Positions 1 to 5,266 of a stretch of 5,266 nucleotides of DNA are shown here, piece by piece. Under the pieces are notes generated by a model that was given only the letters and a program-made list of their open reading frames with translations, was not told the origin of the DNA and searched no databases. This stretch comes from an uncultured Alphaproteobacteria bacterium (GTDB taxonomy: Bacteria; Pseudomonadota; Alphaproteobacteria; Micavibrionales; Micavibrionaceae), in NCBI GenBank assembly GCA_937124505.1, contig CAKZKV010000143.1:1-5266 (forward strand). Reading direction: 5' to 3'. Both the position numbers and the translations under genes were made by a program. Within the stretch, counting starts at the first letter, position 1, and every line of letters begins with the position of its first letter.

Positions 1-91
1 TGCAAATCAGATGCATCGCGCTTTGGGCTAGTATCTCGTGACTACACTATTTAAGTCTTGACAAAAATAATGGAAATGTGCCAAAAGTTAT

Positions 92-121
92 TTAATATGT
101 AAACTTATGTGGCTGTATAAA
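92..121 (+). promoter_or_regulatory. Possible weak promoter for the first gene
   Basis: A TATAAA hexamer at 116-121 matches the sigma70 -10 consensus at five of six positions. A poor -35 (TTAATA, 92-97, four of six) lies 18 bases upstream. This would place the start of transcription near 128 and give a leader of about 50 bases. A perfect TTGACA at 58-63 is nearby but has no -10 at normal spacing. The assignment rests only on hexamer matching in AT-rich DNA and is weak. Confidence 0.25.
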
Positions 122-162
122 TAGCTTTTTTGTCATTCGAGATAGCCCATAAATTATAAAGC

Positions 163-170
163 AGAGGGTG
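163..170 (+). promoter_or_regulatory. Ribosome binding site of the first gene
   Basis: AGAGGGTG lies eight bases upstream of the ATG at 179, a normal Shine-Dalgarno spacing. It supports that ATG as the start. Confidence 0.6.
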
Positions 171-178
171 TTGATCAT

Positions 179-976
179 ATGGCTGAACGGGATGATCTGG
201 CAGGGCGCCGCGTCATAAGAGATATCAAACAGAACTTTCCGGTCTTTGCAGAGGCTGGAGCGTCTCCGGCAGAGGTTCTGGACGCATATCATCACTACAT
301 ACGGGAGCTTGATATTCCTGAAAGTACGGCGACACGAAATGCCTATTGTCTGGCTCTTTCAGGATTTATTAAGGAGTTGTTTGAAGAGGAGTATCCATTC
401 GAGGTTCCTGAGATTGTGGAACTATTCGAAAATATTAAACTCGGTGCCACAAGAATGTTACGGGAGCATTGTCAGGATTTTATGCAACAGAATAATACTG
501 ATTTGACCTTGCTGGAAACAGAGGCGTTGTATGCGGCCAGCATGGCGCAGGGCGCTATTGAACATGATTGGGGTGACAAGAAGCTATTTTACCAGTCCCT
601 GATTGGATATGATGCCCTTTACATCTGTGGCTATAATCAGAAATTATATGAGAGAAATGGCCATGGCTTCCAAAAAGCCGCAACGCCAGCAACAGCAAGA
701 TTGCTGCATCTTTCGGAGATTGCGAACAGTTTGAGTAATTGCCTGTCGGAATTGCAAAAAGAGGCTATGGAGCAAGACGCCATATCTATAAAAACAAAAG
801 AAATATCGGATATGGTAACTGCATATGCAGAAGAGTTGACTCCGGGTCGACACACAACTTTGGGACGATATGCCTGGGACATCATAAAAAATATTCATAT
901 AATAACCGAAACAACTCCCATTTTGGATGACCGTAATGTGCATTATTTACCAGAGCCACCGAACTCTGGTTTTTAA
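179..976 (+). CDS. Uncharacterised soluble protein, 265 aa
   Basis: I do not recognise this protein and assign no function. The ATG start is supported by AGAGGGTG at good spacing, and the frame is open for 265 codons to TAA. The protein looks soluble, acidic and mainly helical: there is no signal peptide and no hydrophobic run long enough to cross a membrane. The N-terminus (residues 1-20) is charged. Residues 31-75 look like amphipathic helices rich in Glu and aromatic residues. The centre (about 130-160) is aromatic, with several Tyr, Phe and Trp. Residues 175-220 could form a long helix. Four scattered Cys (57, 98, 150, 188) make no metal-binding motif. Its codons look more A/T-rich (ata, tta, aga) than those of the U32 and glnD genes, compatible with horizontal transfer or low expression. 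A terminator built into its last codons separates it from the next gene, so it is probably monocistronic. The length of the frame and the proper RBS and terminator make a real gene likely. Confidence 0.8.
   Translation: MAERDDLAGRRVIRDIKQNFPVFAEAGASPAEVLDAYHHYIRELDIPESTATRNAYCLALSGFIKELFEEEYPFEVPEIVELFENIKLGATRMLREHCQDFMQQNNTDLTLLETEALYAASMAQGAIEHDWGDKKLFYQSLIGYDALYICGYNQKLYERNGHGFQKAATPATARLLHLSEIANSLSNCLSELQKEAMEQDAISIKTKEISDMVTAYAEELTPGRHTTLGRYAWDIIKNIHIITETTPILDDRNVHYLPEPPNSGF
949..974 (+). terminator. Intrinsic terminator inside the end of the first gene
   Basis: ACCAGAG (949-955) and CTCTGGT (964-970) form a perfect 7-bp stem with an 8-base loop, followed directly by TTTT and then AAATT. 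This is the layout of a rho-independent terminator on the + strand. The stem and T tract are coding: they spell the last residues of the 265-aa protein and run into its TAA (974-976). No T tract follows on the other strand, so it works in one direction only. Confidence 0.75.
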
Positions 977-985
977 ATTCCTGTG

Positions 986-1015
986 ACAGGGCAGAAAAAG
1001 CTGTTTCTTTCTTTT
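986..1015 (+). terminator. Weak second hairpin with pyrimidine tract
   Basis: ACAG (986-989) can pair with CTGT (1001-1004), followed by TTCTTTCTTTT. The 4-bp stem is too weak alone to be a convincing terminator. It could act as a backup to the stronger hairpin at 949-974, or be chance. Confidence 0.2.
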
Positions 1016-1039
1016 CATTGTGCCTTTATGATTTATATT
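1012..1039 (+). promoter_or_regulatory. Candidate promoter for the DUF2892/U32/glnD run
   Basis: TTTTCA (1012-1017, four of six to -35) and TATATT (1034-1039, five of six to -10) are 16 bases apart. The terminator just upstream means the next gene needs its own promoter somewhere between about 975 and 1060, and this is the best pair I see. Transcription would start near 1046, leaving a short leader that includes the RBS at 1051-1057. TATAAA at 1045-1050 is an alternative -10 without a good -35. Confidence 0.35.
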
Positions 1040-1050
1040 TCTTTTATAAA

Positions 1051-1057
1051 AGAGGAG
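1051..1057 (+). promoter_or_regulatory. Strong ribosome binding site of the DUF2892 gene
   Basis: AGAGGAG lies seven bases before the ATG at 1065. It is close to the ideal Shine-Dalgarno sequence and the best RBS in the window. Confidence 0.8.
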
Positions 1058-1064
1058 ATATCTC

Positions 1065-1322
1065 ATGAAAAAGAATGTTGGCGGTATTGATCAAATTTTG
1101 CGCATCGGCATCGGGCTGGCTCTGGTGCTTTGGGCGGTATTGGGCGGGCCTGTCTGGGCATGGATCGGGATTGTTCCTCTGGCAACAGGGGCACTTGGGT
1201 TTTGTGGGCTTTATACCCTGCTGGGAATGAGCACCTGTCCATCATCCTGCTGCGGCGGCAGTTGTGCCAGCAAAGACAAGAGTGCGGAAAAACCTGCGGA
1301 AGACGATAAAAAGGAAAGCTGA
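1065..1322 (+). CDS. DUF2892 (YgaP-like transmembrane) protein with Cys-rich tail
   Basis: Small inner-membrane protein of 85 aa. The N-terminal MKKNVGGIDQILRI and the GALGFCGLYTLLGMSTC block (about 43-58) are the hallmarks of the DUF2892/YgaP transmembrane domain as I recall it. Two hydrophobic helices are visible, about residues 11-27 and 31-51, forming a hairpin. The family is found alone or fused to a rhodanese domain; in E. coli YgaP it accompanies a sulfurtransferase, but the domain's own function is unclear. No rhodanese is present here. After the family core a tail of about 27 residues follows: a CPSSCCGGSC cluster (Cys58, 62, 63, 67), then a Lys/Asp/Glu-rich end (69-85). The cluster sits just after the second helix, where it could bind a metal or take part in thiol chemistry; that is inference. 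The start is fixed by the strong RBS. The U32 gene follows after 54 bases with no terminator between, so co-transcription is likely. Confidence 0.9.
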   Translation: MKKNVGGIDQILRIGIGLALVLWAVLGGPVWAWIGIVPLATGALGFCGLYTLLGMSTCPSSCCGGSCASKDKSAEKPAEDDKKES

Positions 1323-1370
1323 TATTGGTTTGTAAGTTTTCTGTACTTTTTTCACGGTTTGCGATAAAAA

Positions 1371-1376
1371 AGCAGG
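1371..1376 (+). promoter_or_regulatory. AGCAGG abutting the U32 start codon
   Basis: The only purine-rich Shine-Dalgarno-like sequence before the ATG at 1377 touches the start codon with no spacer, which is too close for normal use. The in-frame TAA at 1365-1367 excludes a start further upstream. Downstream options are GTG 1404 and ATG 1431, but the latter begins within the conserved LLMPAG motif. Translation may depend on a weak site. Confidence 0.3.
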
Positions 1377-3056
1377 ATGCAACACAAGAACGAAGTAGAT
1401 ACTGTGCCGAAAAGACGGTCCGAGCTTTTGATGCCGGCAGGATCGCTGGAGCGTTTGAAAGTCGCCGTATTATACGGGGCGGATGCCATTTATATGGGCA
1501 CACCCGATATGTCCTTGCGCACCAAATCACGGTTTTCTCTGGAGGATGTCAAGGAAGGGATCAAATTTGCGCATGACCATGGGGTGCGGGTGTATCTGAC
1601 GCTGAACCTGTTTACGCATAACAAGGACGTGCCGAAAATCGAAACCTATATCGACACGCTCCGCGACATTAAACCTGATGGAGTTATCGTCGCTGATCCC
1701 GGCGTATTTCGTCTGATCAAACAACAGGCCCCGGAATTTAACCTTCATATTTCAACACAGGCGAATGTCTGCTCCTGGATTACAGTTGATTTCTGGAAGG
1801 AGCAGGGCGCGGAGCTGGTGGTGATGGCGCGGGAAGTGACGTTTAGCGAGTTAGAGGAAATCCGTGAGCGTTGCCCGGACGTGAAGCTGGAAACCTTTGT
1901 TCACGGCGCGATGTGCATGACCTATTCCGGGCGCTGCCTCCTGTCTAATTTCATGGCTGAGCGTGGCTCCAATCAGGGGAATTGTGCCAATTCCTGCCGT
2001 TGGCAGTATAAGGTTGGTCTGCGTCTGAATGACGGGACGATCAAGGAACTGGAACTGAGTGAAGAAAATATGGGGCTGTTTGAGTTTGTGCTGGAAGAAG
2101 GCTACCGCCCCGGCGAGTTTCTGCCAATTGAAGAAGATTCTCGTGGGTCTTACATCCTTAATTCTAAAGATATGTGTCTGATGCCGAAGCTGGACGACTA
2201 TTTACGCATCGGGATTGACAGCCTGAAAGTTGAGGGACGTAACAAAAGCCCGTATTACATTGCCGTTGTTGCGCGCGCCTACCGGCAGGCGATTGACGAT
2301 TACTATGCCGACCCGGAAAGCTGGGACCCGCGCCCCTATATGAAGGAACTGGAAACTGTTGGTAATCGGGGCTACACCCTTGCCTTTCATGACGGGCGTT
2401 TGAAAAATTATGCGCATAATTACGATAATACGAAGACCATGGCCTCTTGGGAGTTTGCCGGGATCATCCGCGAGGTCAAAGAAGACGGGTTTGTGATTGA
2501 GGTCAAGAACAGGCTGTGTGCCGGAGACGTGATTGATTTTATTCCGCCCGATCCGAAAGAAGAACCCGTTTTGCTGCGCCTGTATGAATTTGAAGTGGTT
2601 GGCAAGGAAGAAACCTTTGCGGAGGTGCATGGCGGGCCGAAACACCAGCTCTGGGGTCCGTTTACCGCTTTTGATCATGAAAATATTGAGGACTTGAGAC
2701 GCAAATTCCACCCGTATTCAGTCCTTCGCAAGGAAAGTTGTTTGAGCGAAGAGGAATGGGAACGCCTGAAGCTGGATAAGGTTGCGCAGAAAATTGAACT
2801 AAATCATGCCACGGATGATGATCTTTATAAGAAGCGTGTCAAATCCCTGCAAGACAAGATCAGTGAAGAAACAATGGAGCGCCGCTCGAAAACATCCCGC
2901 TCCGGGGTGGAGGGATGTTGTGGCCGCGGTTGCAACGGATGCCTGATGTTCTGGAACGATCCGCAATATGCCAAAGCGCGGGACCTTCTGGCAAAGAAAA
3001 AACACGGCGAAATGCTGGAACGTGATATGCGCGAGAAAGCTGCAACGAGCGCTTGA
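1377..3056 (+). CDS. trhP: Peptidase U32 family protein, TrhP (YegQ)-like tRNA hydroxylation protein
   Basis: A 559-aa U32 family protein. Despite the name, characterised members are mostly Fe-S proteins acting in RNA or ubiquinone hydroxylation. E. coli TrhP (YegQ) uses prephenate in making 5-hydroxyuridine at tRNA position 34. Matches to TrhP as I recall it: LLMPAGS (18-24), YGADAIYMGTPDMSLR (33-48), HISTQAN (124-130), FVHGAMCMTYSGRCLLS (174-190), NQGNCANSCRW (199-209), GSYILNSKDMC (257-267) and SLKVEGRNKSPYY (282-294). Cys180, 187, 203 and 207 fall in the conserved cluster; the related UbiU uses four Cys for a [4Fe-4S] cluster, so these are likely ligands, perhaps with Cys267. Residues 355-455 look like the C-terminal beta-barrel. 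The protein is about 100 residues longer than E. coli YegQ (about 450): a charged linker (455-510) leads to a second cluster, GCCGRGCNGC (513-522), then FWNDPQYAKAR. The ATG at 1377 has a poor RBS, so GTG 1404 is a possible start. UbiU/UbiV and RlhA are less likely by length and motif layout. The trhP symbol is by similarity. Confidence 0.85.
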   Translation: MQHKNEVDTVPKRRSELLMPAGSLERLKVAVLYGADAIYMGTPDMSLRTKSRFSLEDVKEGIKFAHDHGVRVYLTLNLFTHNKDVPKIETYIDTLRDIKPDGVIVADPGVFRLIKQQAPEFNLHISTQANVCSWITVDFWKEQGAELVVMAREVTFSELEEIRERCPDVKLETFVHGAMCMTYSGRCLLSNFMAERGSNQGNCANSCRWQYKVGLRLNDGTIKELELSEENMGLFEFVLEEGYRPGEFLPIEEDSRGSYILNSKDMCLMPKLDDYLRIGIDSLKVEGRNKSPYYIAVVARAYRQAIDDYYADPESWDPRPYMKELETVGNRGYTLAFHDGRLKNYAHNYDNTKTMASWEFAGIIREVKEDGFVIEVKNRLCAGDVIDFIPPDPKEEPVLLRLYEFEVVGKEETFAEVHGGPKHQLWGPFTAFDHENIEDLRRKFHPYSVLRKESCLSEEEWERLKLDKVAQKIELNHATDDDLYKKRVKSLQDKISEETMERRSKTSRSGVEGCCGRGCNGCLMFWNDPQYAKARDLLAKKKHGEMLERDMREKAATSA

Positions 3057-3064
3057 TCTTTTTA

Positions 3065-3070
3065 TATAAT
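3065..3070 (+). promoter_or_regulatory. Isolated TATAAT upstream of glnD
   Basis: A perfect -10 hexamer lies 51 bases before the glnD ATG, in an AT-rich gap. No recognisable -35 sits 16-18 bases upstream (the bases at 3042-3047 are GCAACG) and there is no extended -10 TGn. It could give glnD its own promoter, or be chance in AT-rich sequence. Confidence 0.2.
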
Positions 3071-3095
3071 ATGAAAAATAAAATAAAAAAGTTTT

Positions 3096-3102
3096 GAAGG
3101 TG
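3096..3102 (+). promoter_or_regulatory. GAAGGTG ribosome binding site that fits an out-of-frame ATG
   Basis: GAAGGTG is the only good Shine-Dalgarno-like sequence in the U32-glnD gap. It lies about 7 bases before the ATG at 3110 but 18 bases before the in-frame glnD ATG at 3121. ATG 3110 opens an 11-codon frame ending at TAG 3143-3145, overlapping the start of glnD. The site may serve that short ORF, or glnD may use a non-ATG start (TTG 3094 or GTG 3100). Confidence 0.4.
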
Positions 3103-3109
3103 TATATAA

Positions 3110-3145
3110 ATGAGCAGGGTATGGAGACGACATCAGCAGCAATAG
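3110..3145 (+). CDS. Possible 11-codon upstream ORF overlapping the start of glnD
   Basis: ATG 3110 has a well-spaced GAAGGTG and encodes MSRVWRRHQQQ, ending at TAG 3143-3145. It overlaps the first eight codons of glnD in a different frame. It has no recognisable product. It could be a regulatory upstream ORF whose translation affects glnD initiation, or a false start created by chance or by a base error near 3110-3120. Nothing beyond the RBS supports it. Confidence 0.25.
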   Translation: MSRVWRRHQQQ

Positions 3146-5266
3146 AAATTGGACGGCAATTCAAGGCCTCCGTGAGAGCGCTTCAAGATCGCCTTGATAA
3201 TCATGAAATAAACGGGCGGGCGTATGGCCTGGAACGCAGCCATGCAACAGATAAGGCTGTTCGGGCACTGGCGAAGGAATATCTGGCGGACTGGAACAAC
3301 TTCGCGATTGTGGCCCTTGGCGGTAACGGACGACAGGAGATTGCCCCCGGTTCAGATATTGATATGACACTTCTTGTTCCAGAAGATTTGGCTGAAAACA
3401 TGACGCTGGTGCTGGAGGCGCAGCAAAAAAGTCTCCAAACAACCGGCAACCCTGTGGAAAATATGGAGACTCTTGAACAAGTCTTGCAGCCCAATGATTG
3501 GGAGGACCGGGCGGCTGTAGAAGAGGCACTTCGATTTGCAAATGACTACGCGGCTTTTGCAACTGCAATTTATGATGCCGGCTTCCATCAGGCCGGGTTG
3601 TTTCCACGATCTGTGCAGCATTTTAAGGAAGAGGCATTGAAAGACCACACGGTCTGGAGCAGTGCGCTGACCAGCCGCTATATTGCGGGAGAGCAAGGTT
3701 TGTATGATGATTTTCAGCAGGCAAAGAGAGAATTACGCGCAGACAGGGAGCGGCGTGTGAAATTCACGTCAGAGAAACTGGATGAGCGGGTCTTGCACCG
3801 GAAGAAAAAGCCCGGGACCTTGCTGGAACCCAACATTAAGGAGGGATATGGCAGCTTGCGTGATTGCCAGACGGTCTTTGTGGGCGCGGAAGTTTTGTGG
3901 GAAGCAATGTCCTTTGAAGATCTGATTGCGCAGGGACGTTTTGCAGCGGATGCAGAAGAAGATATCCAAAGAGTGCATGCGGCCTATGACGGGCTTCTGA
4001 CTGTCCGCGCGCATTTCCATTCTATTTCCGGTGTAAAGGGAGAGCAGGTTCTTTTTGAGCACCAGCCGGAACTGGCAACAAGATTGGGATATACAGCAGA
4101 AGGCGTTGCGGAACATCTGGCCGTAACGAATATGATGCGGGAGTTCTTTGGCAATACGCGGGAGCTGGCCTTTTTCATGAATATTATGGCCGCCCGCATG
4201 CGGGAGGATATTCATCCAAACCGCAATATGGACAAGCGGAATGTGTCCGGATTTTTGGTTGATGATGAACACATCCATTTTGCGCAAGAGAATATTAAGA
4301 ACCCGCTGGATATGATGTGTCTTTACGAAGTGTCCCTGCAGGAAGGGGTCAGGCCGCATTATTCAGCCTTGCTGCAACTTCGCAGAAACGTGGATCAGAT
4401 TATCGCGTGCCGGGATGATGCAGAAGTCAATGCCTGCTTCATGAATGTTTTGACGCATGGTGCCGGGTCTGCCGAGGCGTTGCGGCAGATGCAGGAAATA
4501 GGATTGCTGCAGAGATTTTTGCCGCCCTACGCGCATGTTGACGGATTGATGCAATTTGACCTGTATCATGATTTCCCGGTGGATGAGCATCATTTTGTCG
4601 GGATTGGCCATATGAGCGATCTGGAAGAGGGCGTGTGGAGACAGAAAGCTCCGCTGGCCACACAGTTATGGCAGGATATTGCTGCGCAGGAAGAGGAAGA
4701 CAAAGCCAGATCCCGGCGCATTCTTTATACGTCGCTGTTTTTTCATGATATTGGGAAGGGATATGAGGGCGATCACTCACAAAAAGGTCTTGAACTGGTG
4801 CAGGAATATGGGCCCAGACTGGGCCTGGATGAGATAGAGCAAGAAATGGTTTCATGGTTGGTTGAACACCATTTGCTGCTTTCCATGTATGCGGAAAAAC
4901 GTGATCCTGACGATTCGCAGACGTTTGAAGATTTCACAAATATTGTTGATACGCAGCAAAAGCTTGATTTACTGACCATATTGACGACTGCGGACATTTT
5001 GAGCGTCGGGGAAGGTGGCGAACGCTGGGATGCCTATAAGGCTGCCGCTATTCAGGAATTTTACGTCAAGGCCAGAGCCTATATAGAAGATCAGGAGTGT
5101 ATGGTGAAGATGGCACCGGAGCTTCCATCAGAATACGTTTCCGGAGAGACAAAGGTACACGTTGCGCAAGACCTTGCTCGTCACGCAACCGCACTGGCAA
5201 TCATAACGCCGGATCGCCCGGGGTTATTTCGGGACGTGACGGCGGCCCTGCGGGATGAGAATCTGA
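3121..5266 (+). CDS. glnD: [Protein-PII] uridylyltransferase/uridylyl-removing enzyme GlnD, 3'-truncated by window end
   Basis: Cytoplasmic nitrogen sensor. When glutamine is low GlnD uridylylates PII proteins (GlnB/GlnK); when it is high it removes the UMP, so controlling glutamine synthetase adenylylation and nitrogen regulation. The window holds 715 codons and no stop; GlnD is usually about 850-950 aa, so the rest of the first ACT domain and the second ACT are missing. Domains: nucleotidyltransferase with GGNGRQEIAPGSDID (67-81; Asp79 and Asp81 are the likely metal ligands); a GlnD-type linker with LLEPNIKEGYGSLRDCQ (234-250); an HD domain with VDEHHF (487-492), FFHDIGKGYEGDH (540-552; His542/Asp543), VEHH (581-584) and TADILSVG (623-630); and the start of ACT1 with ITPDRPGLFRDVTAAL (695-710). 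Several motifs depart from the family as I remember it: GGNGRQE for GGYGRGE, EGYGSLRD for EGPGGLRD, and FPVDEHHF for YTVDEHTL. Residues about 92-145 seem longer than usual between SDID and the following helix. ATG 3121 is the first in-frame ATG, but its RBS is poor; TTG 3094 or GTG 3100 would add 9 or 7 residues. It lies 64 bases after the U32 gene, same strand. Confidence 0.93.
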   Translation, partial: METTSAAIEIGRQFKASVRALQDRLDNHEINGRAYGLERSHATDKAVRALAKEYLADWNNFAIVALGGNGRQEIAPGSDIDMTLLVPEDLAENMTLVLEAQQKSLQTTGNPVENMETLEQVLQPNDWEDRAAVEEALRFANDYAAFATAIYDAGFHQAGLFPRSVQHFKEEALKDHTVWSSALTSRYIAGEQGLYDDFQQAKRELRADRERRVKFTSEKLDERVLHRKKKPGTLLEPNIKEGYGSLRDCQTVFVGAEVLWEAMSFEDLIAQGRFAADAEEDIQRVHAAYDGLLTVRAHFHSISGVKGEQVLFEHQPELATRLGYTAEGVAEHLAVTNMMREFFGNTRELAFFMNIMAARMREDIHPNRNMDKRNVSGFLVDDEHIHFAQENIKNPLDMMCLYEVSLQEGVRPHYSALLQLRRNVDQIIACRDDAEVNACFMNVLTHGAGSAEALRQMQEIGLLQRFLPPYAHVDGLMQFDLYHDFPVDEHHFVGIGHMSDLEEGVWRQKAPLATQLWQDIAAQEEEDKARSRRILYTSLFFHDIGKGYEGDHSQKGLELVQEYGPRLGLDEIEQEMVSWLVEHHLLLSMYAEKRDPDDSQTFEDFTNIVDTQQKLDLLTILTTADILSVGEGGERWDAYKAAAIQEFYVKARAYIEDQECMVKMAPELPSEYVSGETKVHVAQDLARHATALAIITPDRPGLFRDVTAALRDENL

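Noticed and set aside
1..54. Open frame of 17 codons ending at TAA 52-54, possibly the 3' end of an upstream gene
   Set aside because: Too short to judge; the residues match nothing I know, and two other frames are open for 28-40 bases as well.
58..63. Perfect TTGACA -35 hexamer
   Set aside because: The bases 16-18 downstream (around 80-87, GCCAAAAG) do not resemble a -10, and the nearest AT-rich hexamer is about 24 bases away.
72..87. TGGCAC on the minus strand, like half of a sigma54 promoter
   Set aside because: The second element (TTGC at the right spacing) is missing, and it would point away from the gene.
179..976. Idea that the first gene is a toxin, phage or defence protein
   Set aside because: I see no catalytic motif, partner gene, integrase or attachment repeats; the idea rests only on it being unfamiliar.
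1063..1530. Long minus-strand open frame opposite the DUF2892 and U32 genes
   Set aside because: It spans two well-supported + strand genes and its translation shows no family motif; it is a shadow of coding sequence.
3058..3091. Inverted repeat TTTTTAT/ATAAAAA after the U32 gene
   Set aside because: The stem has no GC pairs and no T tract after it, so it is unlikely to terminate transcription; it reflects AT-rich sequence.
3071..3097. Short ORF MKNKIKKF with TGA at 3095
   Set aside because: No ribosome binding site, 8 codons, low-complexity AT-rich sequence.
3161..4359. Several minus-strand open frames opposite glnD
   Set aside because: GlnD motifs are continuous on the + strand through the whole region, and the reverse translations look like antisense of codon-biased DNA.

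Overview
This is a compact stretch of chromosomal DNA, probably from a Gram-negative proteobacterium. It carries four genes, all on the + strand. GlnD is typical of Proteobacteria and some Actinobacteria, and the U32 protein is closest in motif layout to E. coli YegQ/TrhP. I lean towards a divergent alphaproteobacterium, but that is weak inference from memory of family sequences. I see no mobile element, CRISPR array, tRNA or rRNA.

Layout: bases 1-178 are an AT-rich leader with only weak promoter-like elements. Bases 179-976 encode a 265-residue soluble protein I do not recognise; its last codons form a strong intrinsic terminator (949-974), so it is probably its own transcription unit. Bases 1065-1322 encode a small DUF2892/YgaP-type membrane protein with an added cysteine-rich tail. 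Bases 1377-3056 encode a peptidase U32 family protein of the TrhP (YegQ) type, with an extra C-terminal segment holding a second cysteine cluster. Bases 3121-5266 hold the first 715 codons of glnD, the PII uridylyltransferase/uridylyl-removing enzyme, cut by the window end inside its first ACT domain.

How they fit together: no GC-rich terminator is visible between 1065 and 5266, and the gaps are short (54 and 64 bases), so the DUF2892, U32 and glnD genes may share a transcript. GlnD senses glutamine and sets the modification state of PII proteins; TrhP-type enzymes modify tRNA. No obvious single pathway joins the three. The best leads are the unrecognised first gene, the second Cys cluster in the U32 protein, the divergent and apparently expanded nucleotidyltransferase region of GlnD, and an 11-codon out-of-frame ORF with a better ribosome binding site that overlaps the start of glnD. 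I did not find convincing evidence of an entirely new multi-gene system.
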